64,000 nt of DNA from positions 1 to 64,000 of the forward strand of contig CAJTKG010000010.1 of the NCBI GenBank assembly GCA_910576935.1, in the 5' to 3' direction. The stretch comes from an uncultured Muribaculaceae bacterium (lineage in GTDB: Bacteria; Bacteroidota; Bacteroidia; Bacteroidales; Muribaculaceae). How positions within the stretch are numbered: the first letter of the stretch is position 1; each line of letters opens with the position of its first letter. Below, one piece after another: positions 8,176-17,474 of the stretch. The notes below the pieces were generated by a model. That model was given only the letters and a program-made list of their open reading frames with translations, searched no databases and was not told the DNA's origin. The position numbers were made by a program, and so were the translations under genes.

Positions 8176-9615
8176 ATGAAACGCTTTAAGACCATATCGA
8201 CCTCATTCATCATTGTCATTGCAGTGATTTTCGGCTGCAATGTCTTTTACCTCGTGAACTTGTATAATTCGATAAGGAACAATGTAGAACGTGATGTGTT
8301 GACCGCTTTAGTCGATGCCGATATTGATGACCTCATGTATCGTGCCGGAAGAGCACAGGCATTGGCATCAAACGTACAGGTTCAGGAAGATATTGAGGAG
8401 TATCAGGCACACGGAAAGGCAGAGGCAACGACATATAGAGATGAGAACGGTATGCTCATATCTGTCAGGACTGAAGCCGACGGTACTGTTGTCGAGGAGA
8501 AGCAGATTCCGTCAGAGAACTCATCCTATTCCAACCAGATGGTTGATGCAATGAGTCGCCAATTTCATGCCCTCATGGATAAATATATCCCGTATGATAT
8601 GGCGGTTATGGACAGCGTTTTACGCAATCAACTTTCTCACAGGTTCATTAACCCGGATTTCCTGTGCGTTGAGGTTGTCAACAGCAACGATTCTGTAATT
8701 TGCGGCAATCCAAAGTTCAAAGGAGAATCAGGTTTGGATTCATTTCGTGTAAACATAAATCCTGATGAGGGAATCTATTATAAGGCGTATATGACACCGC
8801 TTACCGGTCACATACTATCACAGATGCTTGGAATTATTATCACTGTATTTCTTCTTATGATTGCATTTTCTCTGGCTTTCTGGTATCTGTTTCATACTGT
8901 GTCGCGTTTACGTACTATCGAAGAAATGAAAGATGACTTTGTCAGCAACATGACCCATGAACTGAAGACGCCAATCGCGATAGCATACTCGGCCAATGAC
9001 GCATTGCTCAATTATGATACGGACAATGACCCGTCAAAGAGAGAAACATATCTGAAAATCGCTAACAAGCAACTGAAACGACTCGGCGAGCTGGTCGAAA
9101 ATATACTTGCCATGAGCATGGAGCGACGAAAAACCATGCGGCTGAATCCCGAAAAAATACATCTCATGCCGTTTGTCAGTGATATTGCAGCCGCGCAACA
9201 GATGAGGGTAGATAAGGTATCAGTCATTGAAGTGTATGGCGATGAATCAATCTCTATCGAAGCAGATAAAGTTCACCTTTCAAATATCCTGAATAATCTT
9301 ATAGATAACGCCATCAAATATTCGGGCGACACAGTTAAAATCGTTATTACCATCGATGCCGACAGTATTTCGATATCAGATAACGGCATTGGTATACCGG
9401 CAAAATCCATTCAATATATCTTCGACAAATTCTATCGTGTGCCACACGGCAACCTTCGGGATGTGAGCGGACACGGTATCGGTTTGTACTACGTGAAAAA
9501 TATAATTGACCGAATCGGATGGAATATAAACGTCAAAAGTAAGGAGGGCGAAGGCTCTGTCTTTACAATAAAATTCAGAAAAGATGGGCAACAAGATTTT
9601 ATTAGTCGAAGATGA
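8176..9615 (+). CDS. membrane sensor histidine kinase
   Basis: A 479-residue kinase. Transmembrane helix 1 spans about residues 9-31 and helix 2 about 216-238, enclosing a ~180-residue periplasmic sensor domain that I cannot assign. HisKA follows with phospho-acceptor His261 in the motif NMTHELKTP. The HATPase domain shows the N box (NILNNLIDNAIKYS), G1 (DNGIGIP), F box (IFDKFYRV) and G2 (GHGIGLYYV). There is no obvious HAMP domain. Its stop lies 32 bases inside the response-regulator gene, so the two are translated as a coupled pair. It diverges from the barrel gene at 5982-8021, the likely target. It resembles the RprX-type kinases of Bacteroides. Confidence 0.9.
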   Translation: MKRFKTISTSFIIVIAVIFGCNVFYLVNLYNSIRNNVERDVLTALVDADIDDLMYRAGRAQALASNVQVQEDIEEYQAHGKAEATTYRDENGMLISVRTEADGTVVEEKQIPSENSSYSNQMVDAMSRQFHALMDKYIPYDMAVMDSVLRNQLSHRFINPDFLCVEVVNSNDSVICGNPKFKGESGLDSFRVNINPDEGIYYKAYMTPLTGHILSQMLGIIITVFLLMIAFSLAFWYLFHTVSRLRTIEEMKDDFVSNMTHELKTPIAIAYSANDALLNYDTDNDPSKRETYLKIANKQLKRLGELVENILAMSMERRKTMRLNPEKIHLMPFVSDIAAAQQMRVDKVSVIEVYGDESISIEADKVHLSNILNNLIDNAIKYSGDTVKIVITIDADSISISDNGIGIPAKSIQYIFDKFYRVPHGNLRDVSGHGIGLYYVKNIIDRIGWNINVKSKEGEGSVFTIKFRKDGQQDFISRR

Positions 9616-10273
9616 GACAGATCTCACACTGATTATTTCAGACACATTGAACGCGCAAGGTTATGATGTGGTCACAGCCGTCAACGGGGCTGACGGTCTG
9701 AACAGATACATGACCGGAGGAGCCGATATTGTCATTGCCGATGTAATGATGCCTAAAATGGACGGTTTTTCCATGGCAAAAGAAATCCGTAGAATATCAC
9801 CGACTGTACCGCTGTTGTTTCTTACAGCCAAAAGCACCATCGACGATGTGGAGAAAGGGTTCGAGATAGGAGCAAACGACTATCTCAGAAAGCCCTTTGA
9901 GCTTCGCGAGCTTATAGTGAGGATAAAAGCTCTGTTAAGAAGATACGGAAACAACCGCAGCGAGGATATCAGGTTTACCATCGGCGGTTATATTTTCAAT
10001 CTTACTACCCAGACGCTGTCGTTCGGCGACAAAGAGACCGAGCTGTCTCATTTTGAGAGCAAAATACTGGAACTTCTGGCAAGCAATATCGGAAAGACTG
10101 TCGATGCCTCGCAGCTTATGATATCGGTATGGCAACGCGATGACCCAAGCAACCGCAACTCACTGCACGGCTATATCCATAAACTCCGGCGCGCACTGCG
10201 TCATGACCCCGACATTTCAATCATCAATCAGCGAGGTTTCGGCTATATGCTCACAATTAAATCCAATGATTGA
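9584..10273 (+). CDS. OmpR/PhoB-family response regulator
   Basis: A 229-residue regulator. The receiver domain (1-120) has the acidic pair (VEDE), phospho-acceptor Asp53 in IADVMMPKMDG, and the conserved Thr/Lys of LFLTAKS. A winged-helix DNA-binding domain occupies about 130-229 (ELSHFESKILELLASN, the recognition-helix region SNRNSLHGYIHKLRRAL, and the wing INQRGFGYML). It overlaps the kinase gene by 32 bases, a strong sign of a cognate pair. It is RprY-like in layout. Likely targets are the divergent barrel gene and its own operon (inference from position only). Confidence 0.92.
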   Translation: MGNKILLVEDETDLTLIISDTLNAQGYDVVTAVNGADGLNRYMTGGADIVIADVMMPKMDGFSMAKEIRRISPTVPLLFLTAKSTIDDVEKGFEIGANDYLRKPFELRELIVRIKALLRRYGNNRSEDIRFTIGGYIFNLTTQTLSFGDKETELSHFESKILELLASNIGKTVDASQLMISVWQRDDPSNRNSLHGYIHKLRRALRHDPDISIINQRGFGYMLTIKSND

Positions 10274-10347
10274 TATATGGCATTGCTATTTCCCTTCGGG
10301 AAAACTTTGAGCATGTAGATTTCAAATTACCGGAACGTCCTTCGCGA

Positions 10348-11646
10348 CTACTTAGACTGAGAAGAAAGTACTTCAAGGGCTTTGTCGAGCACTACGTCGT
10401 GGCCATAGAAAATCTCAGAGGTTTCTTCGACAACGATATCGGGTATAACCCCGATACCGATAAACTCTGTGCCATCAGGCAGCCATTCATCACGGGCGCA
10501 TATCCTTGCCATATATCCATAACCAAGATCTATCATTATAGGCTGGCCGGTGCTGCCTCCCGTCGGAGTACCGATAATAATTCCACGGTTTGCAGCCTTG
10601 AAAAGAGCGGCAAAATCTTCGGCCGCGGAGAACGTATTGCTGTTCACCAAAAGTACCACCGGGATTTCAAATTTAGGAATTTCAGCATGTACGGCTGAAA
10701 AAGGTATAAGCGGTGTGCCTTTCTCGATATACGGTTCTTCGGAGGCGCCCCACGCTTTAAGCACGGGTATATATTTAGGCGAAGACCAATCGAGGGCGGG
10801 GATCGTGTCGGGGCTTATAAGCCTCAGGACAAAATCGCCGTAGCCTGAATTACCGCCACCGTTATCACGAATATCTATGATTAACGATGATACGTTTTCA
10901 AGCGTGTCAAACACTTCTATGAATTTCTCGTGGTTGAAAAGTCCTTGTTGAAAAGAGGGAATTTTGATATAACCGACATTACCGGGTAAATTTTTATACG
11001 AGATAACTCGCTTGTCGTAGGGATTATGTTGCCAGTTCATATCACGCCCGACACTCAAAGTAAAGATGCTGTCAGGCGAATTTTTGAATTTTACCTTTAC
11101 GCTCTTGTTTGCAGGACCGTTTGTCAACTGACCGCCAAAGAAGGCTGCAGATTGCGACCATTGAGGAGTTGAAGACGGAAAATACGGGATCACATTTTTT
11201 TCGCCGTATTCAATGACCGGCATATCGTCCATTTCGAGGATTTCAGTTCCGGGCTTTAAACCGGCTGCGGTCATCCGGTTGGTTATTACGTCGGTAACAA
11301 AAACACGGTCGCCGAATCTTTTGGTGAAAAACGGCAGAGGCCAATCTCTTACAGCCGGTTTTGTACACCATACAGCCGTATGGCCATCTTTTAGAATAGC
11401 ACACAGGCGTTTGAGACTATCAAGAAAAGCCTCGTCTGTAGGAGTTTCGACGATTTGAGGCAGACGGTCCATATATAGGCTATCCCAATTGCATGGTAAT
11501 TTGTCAAGGTGTGCGAAATTATATTTCACTTCTGTACCAAACTTGGTGACGATCGAAGCTTTCTGTGCCGACGTCAACTGATTTGTCGCATTTAACTGAC
11601 CGCCCGAGAGCATCAGCACCACAAAAGAACATAAAAGTTTATTCAT
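10348..11646 (-). CDS. S41-family (C-terminal-processing/tricorn-like) peptidase
   Basis: A 432-residue exported serine protease with a signal peptide at residues 1-20. A helical N-terminal segment (25-95) precedes a PDZ-like stretch around 105-145 (GLKPGTEILEMDDMPV). The S41 core follows: LIIDIRDNGGGNSG at about 255-268 and the nucleophile Ser340 in NTFSAAEDF, then GIIIGTPTGGSTGQP. The Ser-x-x-Glu arrangement (S340, E343) is of the Bacteroidetes S41 type rather than the CtpA Lys type. It converges with the response regulator gene. It probably degrades envelope or dietary peptides; the specific substrate is unknown. Confidence 0.88.
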   Translation of the reverse strand: MNKLLCSFVVLMLSGGQLNATNQLTSAQKASIVTKFGTEVKYNFAHLDKLPCNWDSLYMDRLPQIVETPTDEAFLDSLKRLCAILKDGHTAVWCTKPAVRDWPLPFFTKRFGDRVFVTDVITNRMTAAGLKPGTEILEMDDMPVIEYGEKNVIPYFPSSTPQWSQSAAFFGGQLTNGPANKSVKVKFKNSPDSIFTLSVGRDMNWQHNPYDKRVISYKNLPGNVGYIKIPSFQQGLFNHEKFIEVFDTLENVSSLIIDIRDNGGGNSGYGDFVLRLISPDTIPALDWSSPKYIPVLKAWGASEEPYIEKGTPLIPFSAVHAEIPKFEIPVVLLVNSNTFSAAEDFAALFKAANRGIIIGTPTGGSTGQPIMIDLGYGYMARICARDEWLPDGTEFIGIGVIPDIVVEETSEIFYGHDVVLDKALEVLSSQSK

Positions 11647-11765
11647 TGATTACGCCGTTTGAATTATTATTGACGATTTTCTTTTATTATAATATGACGA
11701 AAGAAATGATCAAATGATTACCCCGATATGAAATAATTGTCACTGATTTTATGCTGTGACCAATT

Positions 11766-11794
11766 CAATTGCGCACGCAGTGCGGACGCAATTG
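11766..11794. repeat. inverted repeat, 8-bp arms
   Basis: CAATTGCG (11766-11773) and CGCAATTG (11787-11794) are perfect inverted complements with a 13-base GC-rich spacer. It may be a terminator remnant or a protein-binding site; no T-run follows. Confidence 0.4.
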
Positions 11795-11807
11795 TATATG
11801 TGATCCG

Positions 11808-11837
11808 AAAATCCGCTGAGCCAAAATCCGCTGAGCC
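11808..11837. repeat. two adjacent copies of a 15-bp repeat
   Basis: AAAATCCGCTGAGCC occurs twice, head to tail and identical (11808-11822 and 11823-11837), between the S41 gene and tRNA-Ser. No function is visible. Confidence 0.7.
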
Positions 11838-11865
11838 CTAACAATGGCTTTTCTTGGCACACCCC

Positions 11866-11904
11866 AAAAGGAAAACACCTCTGTAAATCGCTGATTTACA
11901 GAGG
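11866..11904 (-). terminator. terminator of tRNA-Ser
   Basis: A perfect 12-bp stem (11878-11889 with 11893-11904, 3-base loop) lies 17 bases after the tRNA 3' end. On the minus strand it is followed by a T-rich stretch (TTTTCCTTTT, 11866-11875). Confidence 0.8.
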
Positions 11905-11921
11905 CGCTGCATTGATTATAG

Positions 11922-12008
11922 CGGAAAGACAGGGATTCGAACCCTGGGTACCCGCAAGGGTACAACGGTTTTCGAGACCGCCCCGATCGACCACTCCGGC
12001 ATCTTTCC
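11922..12008 (-). tRNA. serV: tRNA-Ser(CGA)
   Basis: An 87-base class II tRNA on the minus strand. The acceptor stem GGAAAGA (12002-12008 on the complementary reading) pairs with TCTTTCC, with discriminator G. The anticodon loop CTCGAAA gives anticodon CGA, and a long variable arm typical of tRNA-Ser follows. The T-arm GGTTCGAATCC is intact. CCA is not encoded. It has its own full promoter (12035-12066) and terminator. The gene symbol is only nominal. Confidence 0.92.
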
Positions 12009-12034
12009 TTGTTGTGGCGTTTCGTTTTCGGATG

Positions 12035-12066
12035 CAAAGGTACGCATTGTTTTACTTTCTATCAAA
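12035..12066 (-). promoter_or_regulatory. promoter of tRNA-Ser
   Basis: On the minus strand, TTTG (12063-12066), 20 bases, then TACCTTTG (12035-12042): a textbook Bacteroidetes -33/-7 pair. It lies about 27 bases upstream of the mature tRNA 5' end. Confidence 0.85.
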
Positions 12067-12343
12067 TTTTTTTAAAGATTTCGATGAAAGTTTTTCAAAA
12101 CTCGCTTTGCTCGCTTTGCGAAACTGTGTATATAGCACTGTATATCACCATAGTGCATAACTTCTATCCTCTTTTCATCAAGTACATAAAAAAAATTACT
12201 CGTCATCACGACGAATAATCTTCTTACCTTAAATCTAATACCATGAAAAACTGATGCAAAGTTAATATCTTTATGTTATATAACATAATTTCCCGACAAG
12301 AAAATTTCTTAATTTAACTTTTATTAACAATTAAATAAGTCAA
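12067..12343. other. gene-free AT-rich stretch holding a possible small RNA
   Basis: No protein gene is supported here. On the minus strand a lone -7 box (TAACTTTG, 12257-12264) is followed about 40 bases later by a 10-bp hairpin with one wobble pair (12195-12204 / 12210-12219) and a run of eight T (12188-12195). The pair could bound a ~60-base transcript. Alternatively the hairpin is a second, back-up terminator for the nuo-atp operon. A loose GCACT/AGTGC inverted repeat also lies near 12140-12160. Confidence 0.35.
12188..12219 (-). terminator. strong intrinsic terminator
   Basis: Minus-strand 10-bp stem (12210-12219 with 12195-12204; one G-U pair) with a 5-base loop, followed by eight T. 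It lies 130 bases beyond the first terminator after nuoN. Confidence 0.75.
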
Positions 12344-12344
12344 T

Positions 12345-12379
12345 TAAAAACCCCGGAATATCTCAACGATAGCCCGGGG
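12345..12379 (-). terminator. terminator after nuoN (end of nuo-atp operon)
   Basis: GC-only 6-bp stem (12374-12379 with 12351-12356) and a 17-base loop, followed on the minus strand by TTTTTAATT. It sits 28 bases after the nuoN stop codon. Confidence 0.7.
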
Positions 12380-12406
12380 CAAAAAATGTGAATTATGTTA
12401 TCAACT

Positions 12407-13879
12407 TCAGTTGATGAAGTATGCGCTTAGATCGCTGACCGATGTTAGGTCGAGTAAGCCGCTGTAGACACAACTTACGATGCCAAGGAAGATGATACCG
12501 CCGACTGTGATCCACAAACCGAGACGCTCGGTGCAGGTCGAACGAAATGTCTCTATCTGACATTTATCTTCACTGATATACATGGCCTTGACGACAAGAA
12601 GATAGTAATAAAGCGAAATGATCGTATTGATCAAGGCTATCAGGACAAGGACATATATCGCCACCGACCCTTGGTTTATGGCTCCGGTGAAAATGAAAAA
12701 TTTCGAGAAGAAGCCTGCGAACGGAGGAATACCTGCGAGCGAGAACATAGCGAGCATCATGGCGAATGACAATTTTGGATTTGTCTTGCTGAGTCCGCGA
12801 TAGTCGTCCATTGATACTTTTCCACTGGCGTTTTCGATTGCGCCGATAACGCCGAAAGCAGCCAGATTAGAGAAGATATAGACGAGTATGTAGTATATCA
12901 TGGCGGCCACACCCATTGTATTGTGGGCGATGATGCCGAGCATGATGTAACCGGCCTGCGACACAGATGAGAATGCCAGGAAGCGTTTCATATTACGCTG
13001 ACGGATGGCAAAGAGATTGCCGACGGTGATTGTCAGTATTATCAATGCATAGAGCATCCACTCCCACACTGAAGAGTAGACAGCACCAAAAACCTGAGCA
13101 AGGATAACCATGAAAGCGAACGCCGCAGCTCCTTTGGAGATAACCGAGAGATAGGAGGTGACTGAGGTCGGAGCGCCCTGATATACGTCGGCTGTCCAAA
13201 GGTGGAAAGGCACGAGAGAGAGTTTGAAACCCACACCTGCGATGACGAAAGCGATGGCAATGATAAGCAGTGTCGATTCACCTACTGAAAGCGCATAGTA
13301 AATTGTCTCGAAATAGAGTGAGCCGGCGATGCCGTAAACAAAGGATATGCCCATCAGGAAGATTGCTGAAGAGAATACAGCCGTGAGAATATATTTGACG
13401 GCTGCCTCATGGCTTTCGTAACGGTTTTTGTCAAGAGCCACCATGGCAGCGAGCGGCAATGAGGCTGCCTCGAGGCCAATGACAAAGAGGAGGAAGTGAC
13501 GTGCCGAAATCATCAGATACATACCGAAGAGAGTAACCAGGAGGAGTTCGTAGAACTCGCCGCGGCGATGTTCCATCGGCTGGCTGTTGGCCCATGTCAC
13601 AGACTGGATGAGGACAATGATGACACCGATATTGAGGACGTTCTTGATAGCGGCGACAACAGCGTTTGTCTCATACATGCCTGCGAAGGCGAGAGAGGAT
13701 GCGCTTGCCGAAGGGCAGACAATGCCACAGACAGTGACAGCAAACATCAGTAGAGCCGCAAATACGGGCAATTTGCCATAAGCGGTCCTGGGCATGAATG
13801 TATCGTAAAGGAAGACTAACAGGAATACGATTAACAATCCTATTTCTTGCTTCATTGCTAAAAATTGCGAGTAATCCAT
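12407..13879 (-). CDS. nuoN: NADH-quinone oxidoreductase subunit N
   Basis: A 490-residue antiporter-like membrane subunit of complex I, about 14 transmembrane helices, closing the proton-pumping arm. The proton-conducting segment is clear (SLVPFHLWTADVYQGAPTSV near residues 225-245, with conserved Lys/His-rich helices around it), as is AMFSLAGIPPFAGFFSKF near 380. Length is normal. It is the last gene of the operon, 14 bases after nuoM, and is followed by a hairpin terminator. No irregularity seen. Confidence 0.96.
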   Translation of the reverse strand: MDYSQFLAMKQEIGLLIVFLLVFLYDTFMPRTAYGKLPVFAALLMFAVTVCGIVCPSASASSLAFAGMYETNAVVAAIKNVLNIGVIIVLIQSVTWANSQPMEHRRGEFYELLLVTLFGMYLMISARHFLLFVIGLEAASLPLAAMVALDKNRYESHEAAVKYILTAVFSSAIFLMGISFVYGIAGSLYFETIYYALSVGESTLLIIAIAFVIAGVGFKLSLVPFHLWTADVYQGAPTSVTSYLSVISKGAAAFAFMVILAQVFGAVYSSVWEWMLYALIILTITVGNLFAIRQRNMKRFLAFSSVSQAGYIMLGIIAHNTMGVAAMIYYILVYIFSNLAAFGVIGAIENASGKVSMDDYRGLSKTNPKLSFAMMLAMFSLAGIPPFAGFFSKFFIFTGAINQGSVAIYVLVLIALINTIISLYYYLLVVKAMYISEDKCQIETFRSTCTERLGLWITVGGIIFLGIVSCVYSGLLDLTSVSDLSAYFIN

Positions 13880-13893
13880 TTCTATTAATCTTA

Positions 13894-15423
13894 TTAGTTA
13901 AGACCAAGCACCTTGAAGATCTCGGGGCTGAAGGTGAAATTAATCAAGTTATTGAAGAAATTGGGGAAACAGCCGATTGCGGCGACACAGACGATGAGGG
14001 TCGCAGTCGAAAGGCGCTCCCACCAAGTAGCGTCTGTGAGTTCGCGGTGGTGTTCGTTATGTACGGGACCGAACAGGAGCTTGCCGACGACACGCAGGAT
14101 GTAGACAGCCGTGATCACAATCGAGCAGCAGGCGATAATCGTGAAGACAAGACGCAACGAGCCGTGACCTGCGAGGTAATCGGTCATACCTTGCTGGAAC
14201 GAGCCGACGAAGATTGTCATCTCGGCAACGAAACCGCTAAGGCCGGGGAGACCGAGCGAGGCCATACCGGCTATGACGTAGCAGACAGAGAGGTAAGGCA
14301 TGATCTGCATCATACCGCCCATCTCGCGGATGTCGCGGGTATGGGTGCGACCGTATATCATACCGATCAGGGCGAAGAAGAGTGCCGTCATGAGGCCGTG
14401 AGAAAGCATCTGCATAATGGCGCCGGTCATCGCCGTGGTGTTGAGCATAAGGATCGCGAAGAGCACGAGACCGCAGTGTGACACCGACGAGTATGCGTTT
14501 ATATACTTGAGGTCGGTCTGGACACAGGCGCTGAACGCACCATATACGACAGAGATACCGGTAAGGATAAGGAATATCCATGCAAGGTCGTTTGCTGCCT
14601 GAGGCATCAGATAAATGGCGACACGGAAGCAGCCATAGCCGCCGAGTTTCATGAGGACGCCGGCATGGAGCATCGAAACAGCCGTCGGGGCTGAGGCATG
14701 ACCGTCGGGCGACCATGTATGGAAGGGGAACATGGCGCCGAGGACACCGAAGCCGACAAATGTCATCGGGAAGAGGAAATATTGCCAGCCTTTGTCAATC
14801 GAGGCATTGCGGGCGATATCGAGGATATTCCATGTCAGCGAGGCGCTGTCGGCCGATGAATGGTAGTATATGCCGATAAGGCCGAGCATCAAGAAAGCCG
14901 AGCCCCCCATGAGCATCAGTGTAAGTTTCATTGCCGAGTAGTTCTTGCGACCCGAGCCCCAGACGCCAATGAGAAGATACATCGGGATAAGGGCGACCTC
15001 GTAGAACATAAACATGGTGAAGAGGTCGATCGAGATAAAGAAGCCGAAAACGCCTGTCGACAGCAATATAAGCCAAAGGAAGAAAGCTTTGGGCTGAGGT
15101 ATCTGCCATGACGCGAAAGAACCGGCGAAAACAATTATCGACGACAGCATCAGCATTGCAATCGAAATGCCGTCGACACCGACCGCAAGATTTATATGCA
15201 AGGGTGCAAACCAGGTCCACGAACCTGTAAAGAGCATCGGATCTTCATTGCCGGCGGCTCTGAGCGCCAGATACTCGAGCAGGACATAGGTAGACAGGCC
15301 GATAAGCGCGAGCGAGCCGACAACGGCAACGGCGCGTATCTGCTTGATGTTCCTGCAGAGGGCGAGGCCGCCGAGCATTATCAGCGGTATCACCACGAAG
15401 TAAATCAGTATATTGGAAAACAT
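13894..15423 (-). CDS. nuoM: NADH-quinone oxidoreductase subunit M
   Basis: A 509-residue antiporter-like proton channel subunit with about 14 helices. Family signatures are visible: the conserved Glu in the EVALIPMYLLIGVWG segment (about residue 140), MFPFHTWSPDGHASAPTAV near 230, the VYGAFSACVQTDLKYINAYSS stretch in two parts near 295-315, and GLPGLSGFVAE near 405. It is collinear with nuoL (36-base gap) and nuoN (14-base gap). Full length. Confidence 0.96.
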   Translation of the reverse strand: MFSNILIYFVVIPLIMLGGLALCRNIKQIRAVAVVGSLALIGLSTYVLLEYLALRAAGNEDPMLFTGSWTWFAPLHINLAVGVDGISIAMLMLSSIIVFAGSFASWQIPQPKAFFLWLILLSTGVFGFFISIDLFTMFMFYEVALIPMYLLIGVWGSGRKNYSAMKLTLMLMGGSAFLMLGLIGIYYHSSADSASLTWNILDIARNASIDKGWQYFLFPMTFVGFGVLGAMFPFHTWSPDGHASAPTAVSMLHAGVLMKLGGYGCFRVAIYLMPQAANDLAWIFLILTGISVVYGAFSACVQTDLKYINAYSSVSHCGLVLFAILMLNTTAMTGAIMQMLSHGLMTALFFALIGMIYGRTHTRDIREMGGMMQIMPYLSVCYVIAGMASLGLPGLSGFVAEMTIFVGSFQQGMTDYLAGHGSLRLVFTIIACCSIVITAVYILRVVGKLLFGPVHNEHHRELTDATWWERLSTATLIVCVAAIGCFPNFFNNLINFTFSPEIFKVLGLN

Positions 15424-15459
15424 TATAATTACTATATTAAATGATTATCATCCGGTTGA

Positions 15460-17469
15460 TTACAACAGACAGATCAATGTGACGCCTCCGAGGAGCAGGG
15501 CGCCGATGAGGTAGATCCATACATAATACTGAATCTGGCCTGACTGCAAGGGGCGGATAAACTCAGAGGCCTTGTTTGTCATCGTGGCGAACGAGTCCAT
15601 CGTGCCGTCGATGATGTGACGGTCAAACCATGCGATAGGACGGCTTACACAATTGAAAATGATCTTGTGGGTAATAAACTGGTAAAGCTCGTCCCAATAG
15701 AATCTGTGGTGACACCAGCGCCAGAGATTGGGCAAGGCGTTTTTGAATTTTTCGGGGAGGCTGTTTTCTTTTCTATACATGACTGTAGCGAGCGCGATGG
15801 CTATGATAGCCACAGCGAGGCTTACGGAAGCGACCGACCAGTCGAAATGAGCCATAAAGTCGTAGGGTTCGCCGTTCCATGTGACAAATTTGCCAAAAGG
15901 AATAAAACCGGCGACACAGCTGATGGCAGCAAGAATGATCAGAGGCAGCGACATAGTCCACGGCTGATCGTGGGGAGCGTGATGGCCTTCGGGAGTCTTA
16001 TGTTCTTTCCACCAGAAGATGAGATAGTAGAGTCGGAACATATAGAAGGCGGTCAGACCTGCGACAAGCGACATCCATACATAAGCCACCCAGCTGTAAC
16101 CGAGGCATGAGCTCAGAATCTCGTCTTTTGAGAAGAAGCCCGAGAAGGGAATGATGCCCGCTATAGCGAGACAGCCGATGAGGAATGTCCAATGGGTGAC
16201 GGGCATATGTTTGCGCAGGCCGTGCATCGCAGTATAGTCGTTAGACCCGATAGCGTGGATGAGTGCGCCGGCACCGAGGAAGAGGAGGGCCTTGAACATA
16301 GCATGAGTGAATAGATGGAACATCGAAGCCATGTAGCCGAGACCTTCGTGGAAATCGGGACGGGCGACGCCGAGCGACACCATCATGAAGGCAATCTGCG
16401 AGATGGTCGAGAATGCGAGCACGCGTTTGATGTCGATCTGTGTACATGCGACCATTGCGGCATAGAAAGCTGTAAGAGCGCCGACGACCGTGACAATCTC
16501 GAGAGCCGATTCTTCCATCAGATAGAGAGGGAAGAGACGGGCGACAAGATATACACCGGCAACAACCATGGTAGCTGCATGGATGAGAGCCGAAACAGGT
16601 GTCGGACCCTCCATAGCGTCGGGTAGCCAGATATGGAGGGGCATCATGGCTGATTTGCCCATGCCGCCCATGAAGATAAGAACGAGAGCCCATGTCATCA
16701 CCGAAGCACCCATAAAGGTCGATGCGGCAGCGCTGTCGAATATACCTTTGACATTAAGGGCTGTCTGCTCGCTGATCTGATAAACATCCGCGATGCCGTC
16801 GACAGGAATAGATGTGAGGGCCGTGAAGTCAAAGGTACCGGTATAATAAGAGAGAATAAGGATACCGATAAGGAAACCGAGGTCGGCGAAACGAGTGACG
16901 ATAAAAGCTTTTTTCGATGCAGAGACTGCAGACGGTTTTGTGTAATAGAAACCGATGAGAAGGTATGATGAAGCGCCGACGAGCTCCCAGAAGATATACA
17001 TCTGGAAGATGTTGGTCGCAACGACAAGACCGAGCATCGAGAAGCTGAAGAGCGACAGGAAAGCGTAGAAACGCTGGAAGCCACGCTCGAAGACTCCATG
17101 ATGGTCGCGCATATAGCCGAGGCTATAAAGATGGACCATAAACGAGATGGTGGTAATGACCACAAGCATCATCGCCGAAATGGGGTCAAGCAGGAAGCCG
17201 AGCTTGATGACAAGTTTGTCGGTGAAAGCAAGCCATGTCTGGTTGAAGACAATCGCTTGAAGACGTTCGCCTGCGGCATTGACAAACTCAGACGAGCCGC
17301 TGAAGAAATAGGTGAATGCGGTTGTATAGGCAAGCACAAGGACTGTGCCCATGCCGAGAGTGCCCAACGTACCGGCAAGTCTATGGCTCATCTTCCCGCC
17401 CAGAAGGCCCAGGAAGAGGAACATAAACAGCGGTATCGTCAAAATTAACAATGGTAAGGTTGAATCCAT
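15460..17469 (-). CDS. nuoL: NADH-quinone oxidoreductase subunit L
   Basis: A 669-residue subunit, the distal proton pump with the long lateral helix. The N-terminal half carries WELVGASSYLLIGFY near residue 140 and MPLHIWLPDAMEGPTPVSAL near 270. The FLIGCLAIAGIIPFSGFFSK motif lies near 425. The C-terminal ~150 residues hold the amphipathic lateral helix and final anchor helix. Gaps are 5 bases to nuoK and 36 to nuoM. Full length and typical. Confidence 0.96.
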   Translation of the reverse strand: MDSTLPLLILTIPLFMFLFLGLLGGKMSHRLAGTLGTLGMGTVLVLAYTTAFTYFFSGSSEFVNAAGERLQAIVFNQTWLAFTDKLVIKLGFLLDPISAMMLVVITTISFMVHLYSLGYMRDHHGVFERGFQRFYAFLSLFSFSMLGLVVATNIFQMYIFWELVGASSYLLIGFYYTKPSAVSASKKAFIVTRFADLGFLIGILILSYYTGTFDFTALTSIPVDGIADVYQISEQTALNVKGIFDSAAASTFMGASVMTWALVLIFMGGMGKSAMMPLHIWLPDAMEGPTPVSALIHAATMVVAGVYLVARLFPLYLMEESALEIVTVVGALTAFYAAMVACTQIDIKRVLAFSTISQIAFMMVSLGVARPDFHEGLGYMASMFHLFTHAMFKALLFLGAGALIHAIGSNDYTAMHGLRKHMPVTHWTFLIGCLAIAGIIPFSGFFSKDEILSSCLGYSWVAYVWMSLVAGLTAFYMFRLYYLIFWWKEHKTPEGHHAPHDQPWTMSLPLIILAAISCVAGFIPFGKFVTWNGEPYDFMAHFDWSVASVSLAVAIIAIALATVMYRKENSLPEKFKNALPNLWRWCHHRFYWDELYQFITHKIIFNCVSRPIAWFDRHIIDGTMDSFATMTNKASEFIRPLQSGQIQYYVWIYLIGALLLGGVTLICLL

Positions 17470-17474
17470 GATGC

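Noticed and set aside
10289..10303. Small hairpin (TTTCCC/GGGAAA) after the response regulator as a terminator
   Set aside because: Only a 6-bp stem and no T-run on either strand.
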